From Castanea sativa (taxonomy: Eukaryota; Streptophyta; Magnoliopsida; Fagales; Fagaceae): a DNA stretch of 64,000 nt. The stretch spans positions 48,047,636 through 48,111,635 of the forward strand of contig NC_134017.1 of NCBI RefSeq assembly GCF_040712315.1, in the 5' to 3' direction. The position numbers were made by a program, and so were the translations under genes. The notes beneath the pieces are model-generated. The model saw nothing but the letters and a program-made list of their open reading frames with translations. It was not told where the DNA came from and made no database searches. Shown here piece by piece: positions 1 through 12,722 of this stretch. Position 1 is the first letter of the stretch, and each line of letters begins with the position of its first letter.

Positions 1-1136
1 GTGGTGGGAGTAGAGTGCAAGTAGAGGGTTAAAAATCCCAATTCTTCCCAAATATAGCTAGTAGAGAAAAATTTTAAAAATCATATCCCACATGTTTCTT
101 ATCGAAATTAATTCATCCTTGTTCTCGAATCGAAACTCCAAATGTCTACTGTGGTGGTGTTTTCCCAACAACTCTAGGCTAGTTAGGGTCGAACCCCCAA
201 TTAATTTGTATTATGAATTGGATTTAGCCCACAATGGGATGTCCCAGAGAAATTCCTATGATAAAAGGTGGTGACTAGATGGTGTTTCGATAACAACCTA
301 TTTTGGAATTTGGCTAGCCGAGGAGGCTACCAAGTGGCAAAGTTCACCCTTTTTAGGTCTAAGTTGGACCCTCTTACCTCTGAGACTACCTTCTATTTTC
401 TCTTCGTAATTTCGGTTCCAACCCCTACTCTGATTTTCCCTTCCCTTTTTATACCTCTCTCTTAGAGAGCCATCACTTATAGGGCTAAAGTGGGTCTCTG
501 AGTCTATATCACTTTTTCTACATGTTTCGTCGTGTGCCAAAAGTGGGACCCAAACTCTGCTATTAAGAAGATTTTCTAGTAACTTGTACCTGCCGCCGAA
601 TCTTGTGCTCGGATGGCGGATTTCCAAAGGCACTACATTATATCCTTGATAGAGATAGATCCTTGCCTACATGTTTAGTCATGCCGAGGAGGGGCATTTC
701 TAATTACATCTCACCTAGTGAAGATAGGTCTTATTCGGGCTGGTTTTTGCCCCAGATGGGCCAGACCCAGCCTTAGGATGAACCTTCCTTTCTACCGAGG
801 TTCAGCCCCAGATGGGCCAAGCCCAGCCTGGGGATGGGATTTCCTTTCTGCCCCCCTATATTTACTTTACAATGACTAAAACCTCAATTATAAATTCAGA
901 GTAGTGTGAGAGATATTCATGAAATAGTAAGCAATGGTCATTTCTTGGAAATGTGTTTTGCAGTATAATTATCATTCATAGACCCAAATTAACTCCCTTT
1001 TAACATTACCACTATTTCAGAATTAATATGCCCGGATTATCATTGAATCAATTGTTGGGCTTTGTGGAGTCTAGTTGTGTTTGATCTGGATTATGACCCT
1101 ACATGAAATAATATTGTTACAATTTTTAATGGGATA
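1..1136. other. Non-coding, decayed repeat-like DNA
   Basis: No open frame here has recognisable protein similarity. A 14-bp motif (CCCCAGATGGGCCA) occurs at 751-764 and again at 806-819 within a short imperfect duplication. GC-richer patches of this kind are typical of old LTR retrotransposon debris, but I cannot name a family or draw boundaries. Confidence 0.4.
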
Positions 1137-1191
1137 TTTTCTGAGGCTTAGTCCGCAGCTTAGTCCATGGAGCAGACTAAGCCTCAGAAAA
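1137..1191. repeat. Short perfect hairpin (17-bp arms)
   Basis: The arm at 1137-1153 is the exact reverse complement of 1175-1191, with a 21-base loop between them. The loop contains a further partial copy of the arm motif (CTTAGTCC). It could be the core of a small foldback element. No flanking duplication was recognised. Confidence 0.7.
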
Positions 1192-4100
1192 TTTTTGGCC
1201 CCCTTTTTGTAGCCTATTGTGAATCATGTGCATAGAATTTAAAAACTGTTGTTTTAGGCATTAGGGTTTTGATGTTTTTTTAAGAGAGAAAAATGTATTG
1301 CCGCACTCTGTATTTTTCCTTGAGAATAGTGAAATCCCTGCAACTCTGTGGATGTAGGCAAATTGCCAAACCACGTAAATACTGTCTTGTGTGTGATTAT
1401 TTTTTCTTTAGCGTATATTTTTTTTCTCTATTTTTGCATCTCATAGATCTGGGAATTTCGTACATATTCCCATCATCAATCCCTTTAAAAAGATAAATTT
1501 CACCAAAATTTAAAGGATCATTAATACTTTGACATCCGAATTAATAAAGTGCATGCAATTCCACCATTATATTTAGTCTTGACCAATAGGAACACGAAAT
1601 GTTATTTATATTAAATTAAATCAACATGGGATCAATCAAAATCAATTGCTCATAATCACACATGATCAGACTTGACCACATAGATGTATATTAACCGTTA
1701 AAACTTGATTTGATGATATCTTTTTATTCTAGTGATTTGATTGAGGCCCGTGGCATGTTGTTTTCATCGTTATAACTTCAAGATTTATCTTATGTGAAGA
1801 AATTGGAACTAAAGTGGCATTTTTACCACTTAAGGCTTGAAATTACCATTTGTCCACTTAATAACATTAAATGCATATAGGAAAATGGGGTGTCTACAAG
1901 ATTATACAAAAAACATTAGATATATATATATATATATATTACTTGTTTGAAATATATGTTTATAGTCAACTTAAATTATGAATTAGTTTAGGCATAACAA
2001 TGATCATACTAACACATTAAGCTTAAAAAAATAAATAAATTGAACCAAGAATGAATAAATTAAATTAGAAATTATATCTACATTATATTTTCTATGCTAA
2101 TCAAGTATTTAGTTTAATAAATTAACTTTTTTGAATTAATTTCGTCTAATATATTTTATCTTAGTCTTGCTCCCGTACCAAAATCTCAATTCTACTAATG
2201 TGGGCGCAACGAAGAGTATACCCTAGCCGAGTGGACTGTGGCAGAGAAAAGTGGAGTCGTCACCTAGATTAGCTCTAAGAACCATATTGGGCCTTTTGGG
2301 CCAATCACTTACATGCATGGATCTGCATAGCAGATTATGGGTCTGGAGTTTAGGTATGGCTTGGGAAGTTGTTAGGCATCCAAGACTTCCCAGCTTGTGG
2401 ATTGGCCTCCATTATGCATTGTTGGAACATATTTAATTAAAGAGTTAATTAAGAGAGCCCCTAATCCTTAACTTGAACATACATCATGCACTTAAGGAAA
2501 TAACACCATAACATATTAAAGATCACAATATAAAAGGAAATAAATAAAACACAATCAAACATATAATAAAAAGGAAAAGATAACAATTAAATTACACACA
2601 TAAGGAAAGATTATAAAATAAACCAAACATGGCAAACAAGTCCAAACAAACATGGAAAATAATTAAACACAATTAATTAACCTAAACATGGTCAAACAGA
2701 ATCAAACATCATGTGAAAAATAACTAAATAACAAAAATAAGAATTTTTCCCTAATCTGGGTTCAGGGTGCGCATGCATACTCAACTACACGGACGCATGG
2801 TTGAACCATGCGCACGCATACTCGATGATGTGTACGCATTCTTTAGCACAAATTCAAAAAATTACATTTTTACAGATTTAATCTTTCAAAAATATAAACA
2901 TATAAATCAAACAAGCATATTAGAACCCTAAACACTAAACTAACATAAAGAAAATATAACAAACATCAATATATATAAACAAACAAACATGAAAAAAAAA
3001 AAAACAATTATACTAAACTAACATTAACTCAATAAACATGTCAAACTTAAGAGGAATCATTTGAGAACTAAAGAAAAAAAAAGAGAACAAAAACAAAATA
3101 TACTAAACCACAGTCAGATTAATAAACAAAAAAAGATCATAAAATCAACTAAAACAAGTAAGAACACTTAACATAGTATTAAACAAAGAATCATGTGAAT
3201 CCTATGTAGCAAAGTGGGAAATTATGGAAAATAGACTCACCTTGCTTTAGAATCATAGATTTGAGATTGTTTGACTAACCCGTGCCTACAACACAAAGGT
3301 TAGATGGAGAAGACAAAGATAATCAAAGAACATAACAATTGTTAGTAATCACAACTCATGTTCAAAAGGTTTTGAAAGAGTTTTAGAAAACAATTTTGAA
3401 AGCAACCTTTCTGCCTTAGAACAAACTAAAGAGAGGTTTTAATTTTGTAAAAAACGAGCTTAGGCCCTACCTTAGGGTTTTGAAAATAGAAAATAGGGTT
3501 TTAGAGAAGATGGAGGCCAAAAAATCACTCTCTCTGGCTAGGCTTTTGATTAGACATATAAGATGAGTATTTAGAAGTTAAAATTAGGGTTTTCGGGGCT
3601 TTCTAATGATTTTGGATGTTCCCAAATGTCTAGGGGCCAACTCACATTAAAGAATGATGTTTTGGGCCCCTTAAAAATGAAGTTCTGGAACCCAGAAAAT
3701 CGGCCTGCGTACGCATGGTGCATGCATGATTCATGCGTATGCATGCTCCCCAAAAACCCTGATTTGACAGCTCTGATGGCCCAGCTTAACTCACTGAATA
3801 TAAATCCAAATTAGGAAAAATTTGTGTTCATATTGAAGCTTAGGATGTCTACTTTCCAATGAAATAAACCCTACTAAAAATTTATTTGTGGATCAAAAGG
3901 TATGGTTAAAACAATGAGAAAATGTCATTTTTTAGAATCGTTTTCAACATAATTGGAGCACTTTTGAGTTGTGATTACGTCCAAACTATTGTAAACTCTT
4001 TAAATACCCTTGGTTAACATATGTCAAACTCATCATTGGGGCTGGGAACCAAAATTTCTTAACGGTTACAAAATGAAGTGTCTACAACTAATACCTTAAC

Positions 4101-4941
4101 ATGTAAGTTAATATTCGATATGACTCAAGTATACCTCTTACATCAAAAATCATTAATTGATATGAAAAAGCAATAGTAATTGAATTTATTTGCAATTATT
4201 TTGGTAGCCAGCATGCACAATATGAATAGCTTTATCTGTTAACATCATCGTACTTATGCATAGGTAGACCACCACAAAGAGTTTTGTATATTTTTCCCAT
4301 TATTTTCTACATAAAAAATAGGGCATAAAAAAATAATTTTATTTAACTGCTTAAATATGACGTTTCCTTACCGTGTATAATTCATTTTCATATTTCCTTA
4401 GTATGAATACAACACAAATGTCCATACTCATACTATTTCAAGAGTACTCAAAAATATTTCTTCAATGCCAAGAACCTTGTATCTCAACTAGCATATCTTA
4501 GTATTTCCAACAAAGGCATCTAAGATTTAAACTCCTCTTCCACATTGTAACCGAAAAAAAAAAAAAAAAAAACTTCAACGTTACCTTTAGGAATGGTTTT
4601 TGGACATAGAATAGGTACTATTGAACCCTCAATTTGGCTTGCCATTTTTTAAAATGAAAATAAATCTTTTTGTCTATTCTTAATACAATATTGTTCAATT
4701 TATATATAATAGTATAGACATTTGTGGTTTCAAATGTCTTAGATCCAAGGTGTAATCATGATTTAGTCTTGCACAAATTGTATTGCCTTGCAAATGACAC
4801 AATGATACATAAAAGCCATCATAAGAAACCATTTTATTTGATAATAATTATTCAAATGACATTACAATAAGGAAAACCAAACAAACGTTATTCAAACTTT
4901 ATAGTGGTTCACCCTCACTATTTCATAGATTTTTCAGAATT
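1192..4941. other. Non-coding, A-rich region with probable retroelement remnants
   Basis: I see no gene. Around 2180-2480 and 3230-4090 the composition changes abruptly (GC-rich 'GGGCCTTTTGGGCC' type stretches, then A-rich text), as in decayed LTR elements. The phrase GTGTCTACAA recurs near 1890 and 4078. A TA microsatellite lies near 1921-1940 and an A-run near 4553-4571. The end of the region is the 3' flank of the germin-like gene; a polyadenylation-like AATAAA on the minus strand lies near 4833. Confidence 0.4.
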
Positions 4942-5801
4942 CTAGTTTGGCGCGAATGCCTTTTGAAGATATTCAACTACATTCTTGTCTAGTTGGAAGG
5001 CCTTGATGAGAACATCAGGATTAATGGGAGGAACGGATCCAAAGACTGCGTTTGCTATGGTGATCACTCCAGGATTTTGGCTGCTGAGACCAGCAAAGGC
5101 AAGACCAATAGTCTCCCCTATGTTGAATTGGAAGTGAATGAGTCCAATTGGGAATACAAAGACATCTCCCTTGTTTAGAACTTTGGTGAAGAGTTTGTTT
5201 GGGTTGGATGTGACAAATCCAACTAAGAATGTACCCTCAATGACTACAAAGAGCTCAGTGCCACGAGGGTGAGTGTGAGGAGGATTCAGGCCATATTGTG
5301 CAAAGTCAAGGCGAGCCAAAGATATGCCTAGAGTGTTGAGACCTGGTAATTTATCGACGTTCACTAGAGTGACATTTGATCCGACTTTGTTTCCAGTGTT
5401 TCCGGGAATATTAAGTCCGGAGAAGAAAAAATCATTCGCTGAGACCATTGCAGGGTCCTTGCAAAATTTTCCATTCACGAACACTACACAAAGAAAGAAA
5501 AGTTAGTTATTGTTGCAAATAAGATGTTTGTGTAACAATGTACTGTAACATGTCATGTAGGGGGAAAAAACCGTTGGGGCATAATTTTATTAACGTAAGA
5601 ACTTATAATAAATTCAAAAGAACTTGATTGATAATACCACTACTGCTAATAATACTAAGAGTGTGTTTTATACATACCACCAGATTTGATGTCGTTAATT
5701 GCAACACAGAAGTCTTGCAAAGGACTAGGATCATAGGCAGAAACAAAGGAGGATGCCAAGGCCAAAATGGCCACAGTCGCAAGGAAAGAAACACCTTTCA
5801 T
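4942..5801 (-). CDS. Germin-like protein (secreted cupin), two exons
   Basis: Exon 1 is 5801-5678 and exon 2 is 5483-4942, with a GT..AG intron of 194 bases. The junction restores the frame and gives about 221 residues, the usual germin-like length. The first ~22 residues form a hydrophobic signal peptide ending near VSA, followed by the conserved N-terminal CVAIND. The cupin box A is [10 protein letters not shown], carrying two His and one Glu metal ligands. Box B is [10 protein letters not shown], carrying the last His. Germin-like proteins are apoplastic, Mn-binding hexamers; members show superoxide dismutase or, in true germins, oxalate oxidase activity, or act as wall proteins. Which activity applies here cannot be read from sequence. 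No break is seen and the gene looks functional. The start is supported by the signal peptide and by a TATA box about 85 bases upstream. Confidence 0.93.
5484..5677 (-). other. Intron of the germin-like gene
   Basis: The donor is G|GTATGT and the acceptor is TGTAG|TG on the minus strand. It interrupts the codon for Val at about residue 42, a position where many germin-like genes carry their single intron. Confidence 0.88.
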
Positions 5802-5885
5802 TATATTTGAGGAGGTTATCTCTACGTTTTATGGTATACTATTCTTGGTTGAGTGAGGGATGAGAAACATAGCAATATTGAAATC

Positions 5886-5895
5886 TCTATTTATA
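5886..5895 (-). promoter_or_regulatory. TATA box of the germin-like gene
   Basis: The minus strand reads CTATAAATAG, 85 bases upstream of the ATG. That spacing would give a 5' leader of roughly 50-60 bases. Confidence 0.7.
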
Positions 5896-8800
5896 GAGAG
5901 GAATGGGAGAAGCGGTCTTTATTTTTGCAAAAACTTGGTAATTGTTCAACTCTGTCACATTTTTTTATTTAATTAGGTGAACCAAATGTCTTTACCGGTT
6001 TAACCACTACTTGTCTTCACATATTTTAAAACCTATCAAATGGGACCTCTTCAATGGCATTGTGCAGTTTAAAGGTTGCTTTGACAAAAATAATGTTGAT
6101 TTTGCCAACCAAAAGATAAACCTAATGTTGATATTATAATATTATATATATTGCTACATTTATTTATTGTAATGACAGAGAAGCTCCTATTTATGTTGGA
6201 CTCTGTCCTCATTAGTGAATTTTCCACCGTCATCGGCTGCAGAATTCGATGCGCAACAGACCAATGACATTTGCGTAAATTCTTTAACTCAAATTGCTTG
6301 TAACTGAGGAGAATTTCATTGACCTTATCTTATTTGGTGTACTAAAGACTTCTTAATGTTTAGTTAGATATAAATTATTGTCTAGGACCAAGTAACCAAC
6401 AACTACTATGGTATCTGTCTGGTATATCCTTCTTCTTTCCCCCCCTCTTTTTTGTTGTTGATAATCTGCATAAAGATTTCTTTCCCTTTTTTGCTCTTTA
6501 TGCTCTTTGTTGGTATTACTCTTTACTGTGTGCAGTTTGCTTGCTGGACTCTGTTGTGTGTTTATCTCGAGTTATATTTAATTTTTCAATATAATTGGTT
6601 GATAGATATTTTTCTCTCGACTGTGATTCGCTTATGTTCTTTGTGTGTTTGCAAAGTTTATTATTTGGTAGATGTAAAAATTGATCCTCTTCTATATATC
6701 TTTTCCAAGTAATGAGGTAGTGATATAACTTCAATATTCTTTTACTTTCCAAGAACAATATTGAATAACACAAACTTATTTTACTCTTCCTTCTCTCATT
6801 CTCTAATTCTTCGGTCACTAGATCAGTATTAAGGTTTTTTAATTATAATTTTACTGTGTTTTTGTTGATAAGAATTATCAAAATTTTCTGTTATGTAGTC
6901 ATATACTTTTATTTTTTTTGTTTTGTTTTTATTTGCAACTTTCCGGGGCATTGCACAAACTGCATGAAAATAGCTATCAATGCATTGTAATCTATAACAA
7001 AATGTTCTATAGATTTTTCAAGATGGTATGGAATAATCAATAAAGTTCATATCTACCATGCTTGAATATAAAATTGCTTTATTTTTGCACTTTCTTATGG
7101 TGTTTTGCTTAGCTTTTACTTTTTTGTATGGTGTGGCAAAAGAAATTATTTGACTAATATTTGGTTTATACAGTTACCAAGCATCTTAATAAGGGCATCA
7201 ATGCTGCAAATAAATGTTTTGCAACTAGCAATGTATCTAAATTCTTTACTCTTTCTTTTGGCTCTTTAGAAGTTTTAACATCTAAATTTTGGGTTCATAT
7301 TTTGCAATATAAGAAATTGTCTTGACAAATTTCAATTGCTATAATCATGGATTATTCTTTTGAGGTAACCTATCTTTCTCTTATATTTTTTCTAATATAT
7401 AGTCATATGTTTTTTTGTTGATTCTTTAAATTTTTAAGCCTTTAAGAAGTTTAACAAATTAAAATTTTGATTCAATTTTTGCAATATTATATTTTTGTTT
7501 CTATTATGTAGTTATATGTTTTTTTTTTTCAATAATTTCTAGGCACTGAATCTTTTGATTCTTTACTCTTTCTTTTGGCTTTTTAGAAGTTTTAACATCT
7601 AAATTTTGGGTTCATATTTTGCAATATATGAAATTGTCTTGACAAATTTCAATTGTTATAGTCATGCATTATTCTTTTGAGGTAATCTATTTCTCTCTTA
7701 TATTTTTTCTATTATGTAGTCATATATTTTGTCTTACCGTTTGAATGAATGTGACTTAAATATCACAAACTACTGTACCTTTTAAAAAAATACTTTTCAT
7801 ATATATGTACCTTTTTGTATTTTTACTCTATTTTTTATTTTTATTTTTATTTTTACGCTGCTGGGTCTTGAATTTTGATGAACAAGCATAGATAATGAGT
7901 TAACCTCATAAATTTGTTTTTTTAAATTTTTATTATTTAAGAACCAAAAAGGTGTTGATATGTTTCTTGCGGCATTTTTCTCAATTACATTACCTGAAGG
8001 CAAGAGCCATTTTCTCTTGCCAAGAATAAAAGTTGGAATCATAAGTAGATGAGAGGCAAGAAGGTGGCAGCTGAGGCTATGCAGATAATAGGAGCATTCC
8101 AAGTGCTTCCTATATTGATCCTTTTCTATCTCGATTAAAACTCTATGGCCTTTACTGGTACATCATTCTTCTTCTTTTTACATTCATATATTTTGAAATC
8201 TATTCTTTCCAGTGCATTTATTTGTCTTCATTCTCTAACGAAGTCAATTTATTCATCTGATACGCCTTTTTGTTGTTCTTTTACGTGTTAAAATATTATA
8301 ACTATTGCCTATAACACTAAATTAGCTTTTCTAATTCTCAAAAAAAAAAAAAAAAAAAATCTTTTCCAAAACCTATTGCTCAAGATTAATGACTCTTTCT
8401 GAGTGTCAGTGTCATTTCTGAGTGTAATTAGCTACTGTTTCTATGTAAAATCTTCTATAGTTTTTATTTTCTCATTTTTGGGTTTTTTTTGTTGCATTTT
8501 ATATGGCAAGAAAAAACTCAGGATTTTGCAAAAAAATTGAGCAATGGGAGGGATTACATTAGTGTTTTTTCCCTCTTAATTTGTAACTTATTTTTTCAAG
8601 TAATCATAACTTTAAGAAAATTTAAAATTTAAAATTTTTGTTTAACTAATTCGTGCATCCTACAGATTAGCGACTAGTAATAATAATAATAATAAAGAGA
8701 CAAATCCCAAAGCCCATAATGCAATGCATTGATAACCCAACCCTTTAAGCATCATATACCAGAAAGTTTATCTCACAACCTATAAATATGGCCCTTACAT

Positions 8801-9175
8801 TTGGCAAAATCAACATGTCGAATTGGAAAAAATTTAGATGCATGAAACCCAACTAAAAAACCCATTAAATAGCCTACCAAATTGGCCGAACTGGGCCCAC
8901 CAAAAATTCAACCCTAGTAAGCCTAGGGCCCATGTCTGGGCCGAAAGTCAGAATACTTATGGTACTTCTTTCTAGGCCAAGCCCATGTGTGAAGAAGCTA
9001 GCAAAGGCTAAAAATAGGAGAGGTGGATTGGAGGGTAAGAGAGTCATTCCGCATCTGCTTTGACTTGGACACATTGAAAAAAACTCTCAAAAGAGCTTGG
9101 AGAACTTGTGACACGATTGAGCTCATACTCGATGCAATATGCAATACACAATTGCTCATGGAAGAATTAAAAACT
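5896..9175. other. AT-rich non-coding region
   Basis: No supported gene. It contains an imperfect direct repeat (7241-7415 and 7558-7731), an A-run near 8341-8359 and a short AAT microsatellite near 8678-8695. Open frames are short, low-complexity and without family resemblance. Confidence 0.5.
7241..7731. repeat. Imperfect direct repeat, period 317 bp
   Basis: The block 7241-7415 recurs nearly unchanged at 7558-7731 with only scattered substitutions. Part of the same text also appears degenerately near 7435-7525. This is a local tandem-type duplication in non-coding DNA. Confidence 0.8.
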
Positions 9176-9277
9176 TGTAGGATTAACGCACAAACCCAAC
9201 ACAATTGCGTTTTTTTTTTTCAGCAAAAAAAAAGAAAAAAAAACGCAATTGTGTTGGGTTTGTGCGTTAATCCTACA
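9176..9277. repeat. Foldback with ~43-bp arms and a homopurine loop
   Basis: 9176-9218 is the reverse complement of 9235-9277. The loop is nearly pure A/G. A third copy of the inner arm (CGCACAAACCCAACAC) lies at 9308-9323. The transcript would form a very stable hairpin. No target duplication was recognised. Confidence 0.85.
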
Positions 9278-11907
9278 CAAAAATATAAAAAAAAAAAAAA
9301 TAAAAAAACGCACAAACCCAACACTATTTCTTACTCCAAATAAAGGACTGAATCAACATTTAATATTGTTTTTCCTAAATCCTCAAATTGGGAAAGTGGA
9401 TTCCCGTTTAGAGAAGCATTTCTCATGGCCTTGGTTCAATTGGTTACCTTAAACTTGAGGAAAATAACCTTGTTGGCATTATGGTCCGTTTGATTACGTG
9501 GATTTTAGGAAGAATTGAAAAAAATGAAAGAAAATGGAGAGAGAAAAAAATTGGTGTTTAGTTAAGTGGATTTGTAGAAAGATCACTAGTGGACTCTTAA
9601 GTGTTTTCTTCCAAAATTGAAGAGAAAACTAAAGAAAAAACATTATGACAGCCAAAGATCAAATTTGCCCCTCCCTCTCCATTGTGTCAATTATGTTCAC
9701 GTTGTGTTGTTGTTGTCGTTGTTTTTTTTTTAGTCAAACAATTGCCTTTGCATTTTTTGGCTATTTTATTTATTTATTTACTTATTTTTATTAACGGTGG
9801 GTTCTTTAATTTATAACAAATGGTGGCTTTCACTTTTTTATTTTTATTTTAAAGAAGGCACCTCGAATTGTTATATATAAATAAAATAACAAAGAAAAAT
9901 AAAATATTATTACAATATTAATGACATGTTAATTTATATAAGATGTTACTTTTAATTTTAATTGATAATAACTTTTTTTTTAATGATTGTAAGGAAATTA
10001 TTTTTTATATTATGTAATTGGAGCTTGAGAGTAATTATACAAATTTCATTTTCAATCCACTCACATTTCTTTTCAATTAAACAAATAAGTTTTTCACCCT
10101 TCCACTTTTTCACCTTCCAAACCAAACACATAAGAGTAAAAACAAAATCTATTTTATCATCCAACTTTTCTATCCCTTCTCCATTTTCTATCCTCCTATT
10201 TTGCACCCCTCCAACCAAATGAACCTTAAGTGTTCATTACTCAACACAAGTGAATACTAGTGTCCAACTTCCAATTAACAAGAAACTTAATATTCATACT
10301 AAGAAAAATGAGAATAAGTACTCTATTTTTAAAATCTTAATTTTATAAAATGTTATTGAGTGGTGTAACATTAACAAAATGGTAAACTTGATGTCGTTTA
10401 TATATAACTGCTGGTGTGGGGTTTGTGTTGATTAATGTATTAGCAATTTAGCACCATTACTCAATTGTTTAAACAAAGTTCACGGCTTCACTCTTGGTAG
10501 GCAATCCTAGCATTCAATAGGGGTGGAACTAATTATTTATGACTCTGTGTAACTGAATTAGAGTAAGACTTGGTTGAAAACTTGAAATCCAAATAGAGGA
10601 ACTAAAAATGAGGCACTAGTTTTGTAGTGTTCACATTTGGCAAGGAAATGCTAGTGAAATAGAAAGCTTGAAGGAGAGAATCATCGTGAGGAAAGCAATA
10701 TTTATCTCGTGTATATTATTTTGACTTTCACTAGGAAGAGGATTTTTTTTTTTGGGGACAGTTCGAATGTAGATTTTGATTCATAGGATTCTATGATTTG
10801 GATATATGCATAATTTCCCCTCATATATAGTATGTGGTGTGGGAGCCATACCTTGTGAGAAGCTAATACATTGTGAGAGACAAATCCACAATTCATATAA
10901 TTTATACTATAACAGATAGATTCTCCTAGAAATGGATGGGTGAAAATGAAATGAATGTCACATAGTAGGAATAGGGTAAATGATTCATGTATGAGCTAAT
11001 TCAATTATATGTGGATTAATATACATTCAAGAATTAGGCTTTTTTATTTTATATGATTTGATAGTCTGGGATTGGAATTCTAATTTTCGTTACAAAAGAA
11101 AGTATACAATAGGTGCATTATTCATTTTTATTGAGCTAAAAGGTAGAATAATTCCAACTTCAAAAATCTAACATGACGATTGAATATTAAGGTCTTCAGG
11201 TTTCAGTAACAAGGAGGACCACAAGGCAAAATTTTGGGCCAACTTTCAGAATTCTTAGTCCCAATTCATTTTGATTAGTCTATAAAATCAATGGTCGGAT
11301 TGTTTTTCTTCCCTTCCCTTATTTCTTTATATTAGTGTTTTCCTCCGTACGCTTGAAATTGAATTTTGGAATTTGTTACCGTCTCCATTAATTGAATCAT
11401 AAATTCCATACACAAAAATCAGGGAAATTATTGTGTACTCCCAAAGTATTATAAATGCATACTCTTTCATTTCACATAAATAGTGGATTCCACTAATTAA
11501 ATTCATAGTGACACCCACCATTTAGGAGTACCTAATCATTTTCCAAAAAATCATGTCATTTCTTGTATAACTGAGATATGCTTGCATTGTATGCTGCTCT
11601 TAAAATGCCACATTGCCACTACCACCGTATAATATCCACACAAAATATATAATTAAAATAAAAAATGAACAAATAAACAAATCAAAGGAAGAGGAAATTT
11701 GTAACTTTGTTTGATTAACTAGAACAAGCCAAATTCTTACACAGATCAATACACTGTCATAAGCATCCCATATTACCTAATTTAGTCTAATTTGGAACAA
11801 AGCAAAAGGAAAAGGGAAGAAGAAAGGGTTAAATTAGAGAGTAAGTCCATGACCATGAGACACAATCCTATGCTAAGTTAAGAGCTAGTCCCCACCTTCA
11901 AATTGGT
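9278..11907. other. Non-coding region upstream of the MULE target gene tail
   Basis: No supported gene. The stretch 9479-10225 starts with GGTCCGTTTGATTA and ends with the reverse-complement-like CCAACCAAATGAACC. That suggests an old hAT- or MITE-like element, but no flanking duplication could be matched. The rest is AT-rich. 11,560-11,907 is probably the 3' flank or UTR of the next gene. Confidence 0.4.
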
Positions 11908-12480
11908 TTATCTGACAGTACAGGCAACTGCATAAGCCCAATACTTGAGATGCTCTTTCATGGCCACATTATCATCGAATGATGCCATCAGATTCTTATT
12001 TCGATGTTGATCCCCAAAACTCTGATTCTGATACCCACATGTTTCCTTAAACATTGAAAACATAGAAACTTCCTCCACATCAAGGCACAAATGAAGCTCT
12101 CCTAGAATCTTTCTACTCTGACTCAACCCTCTCTTGCTTCTTCTCCTTGTCTTCCTTCTCTCTTCCTTCTCAGCTGACATTTTGAGCTCGATCACTTCAT
12201 CTTCAACATGATTGGCCATCTGGAGTTCAATTTCATCAGCAAATTCACCACATTTGGTGCACATTGGGTCCAAATTCTCATCATTTGGCAACTCATCTGG
12301 CTGGTTTTGAAGGATTGGAGAAATGGGTTCGGATGATTCTTCTTTGGAAGACTCACCATTGACATGTTCTTGTGTGTCAATTCCATCACTGGCTGAATCC
12401 AAAGACTTGTTCTTTGATGCAACAATGTTGGTGAAGAACCAAAGAGAGTCTAAGCTCTCAATGACCCATGAACCATCCAT
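11908..12480 (-). CDS. Small plant protein of unknown function, promoter displaced by a MULE
   Basis: One uninterrupted frame of 190 codons begins MDGSWVIESLDSLWFFTN and ends HLKYWAYAVACTVR. The middle is acidic and Ser/Glu-rich, followed by a basic KTRRRSKRG patch that could act as a nuclear localisation signal. I recall plant hypothetical proteins with a similar WAYAVACTVR-like C-terminus but cannot name the family. The frame stays open 48 bases further upstream, but that extension runs through the 5' leader into the MULE end, so the ATG at 12,480 is the native start. A MULE target duplication sits at 12,506-12,514, so only about 25 bases of native leader remain before foreign DNA. Expression, if any, must now depend on the MULE terminal repeat. 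Confidence 0.7.
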   Translation of the reverse strand: MDGSWVIESLDSLWFFTNIVASKNKSLDSASDGIDTQEHVNGESSKEESSEPISPILQNQPDELPNDENLDPMCTKCGEFADEIELQMANHVEDEVIELKMSAEKEERRKTRRRSKRGLSQSRKILGELHLCLDVEEVSMFSMFKETCGYQNQSFGDQHRNKNLMASFDDNVAMKEHLKYWAYAVACTVR

Positions 12481-12505
12481 GAGAAACAAACAACAACAAC
12501 AGAGC

Positions 12506-12514
12506 CAAACAAAA
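12506..12514. repeat. Left 9-bp target site duplication (CAAACAAAA)
   Basis: It is identical to 31,614-31,622. A 9-bp duplication is the hallmark of Mutator-superfamily transposition. Confidence 0.93.
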
Positions 12515-12722
12515 GGCAAAAATAGCAAATTAGCCCTTAGTTTCTAAGTATATAGTTAGCAGGCCCGGTTAGTAAAATATATAATTTACTAACATCTCGA
12601 GTCTTAGAGGCTCGATTTTGGCCCATAAATCGAGTCTTTGAGGCTCGGTTTTTGCAGGTTGATGTGGCCTTTTTTCCACGTGGCCTCCACCTAGAAATCG
12701 AGTCTCTAAGACTCGATTTATG
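12515..12722 (+). repeat. Left terminal inverted repeat of the large MULE
   Basis: It aligns base by base, with small differences, to the inverse of 31,406-31,613. The shared text includes the motifs TATATAGTTAGCAGG and AATTTACTAACATCTCGAG. It contains palindromic CGAG..CTCG modules. Confidence 0.9.

Noticed and set aside
9479..10225. Possible hAT- or MITE-like element with GGTCCGTTTG / CAACCAAATGAACC ends
   Set aside because: No matching flanking duplication was found and the inverse similarity covers only short ends; kept as a note, not called.
12481..12528. Upstream extension of the 190-codon gene (MLFLPFVWLCCCCLF)
   Set aside because: These codons come from the leader and the MULE terminal repeat; native sequence ends at the target duplication and the downstream ATG starts the gene.
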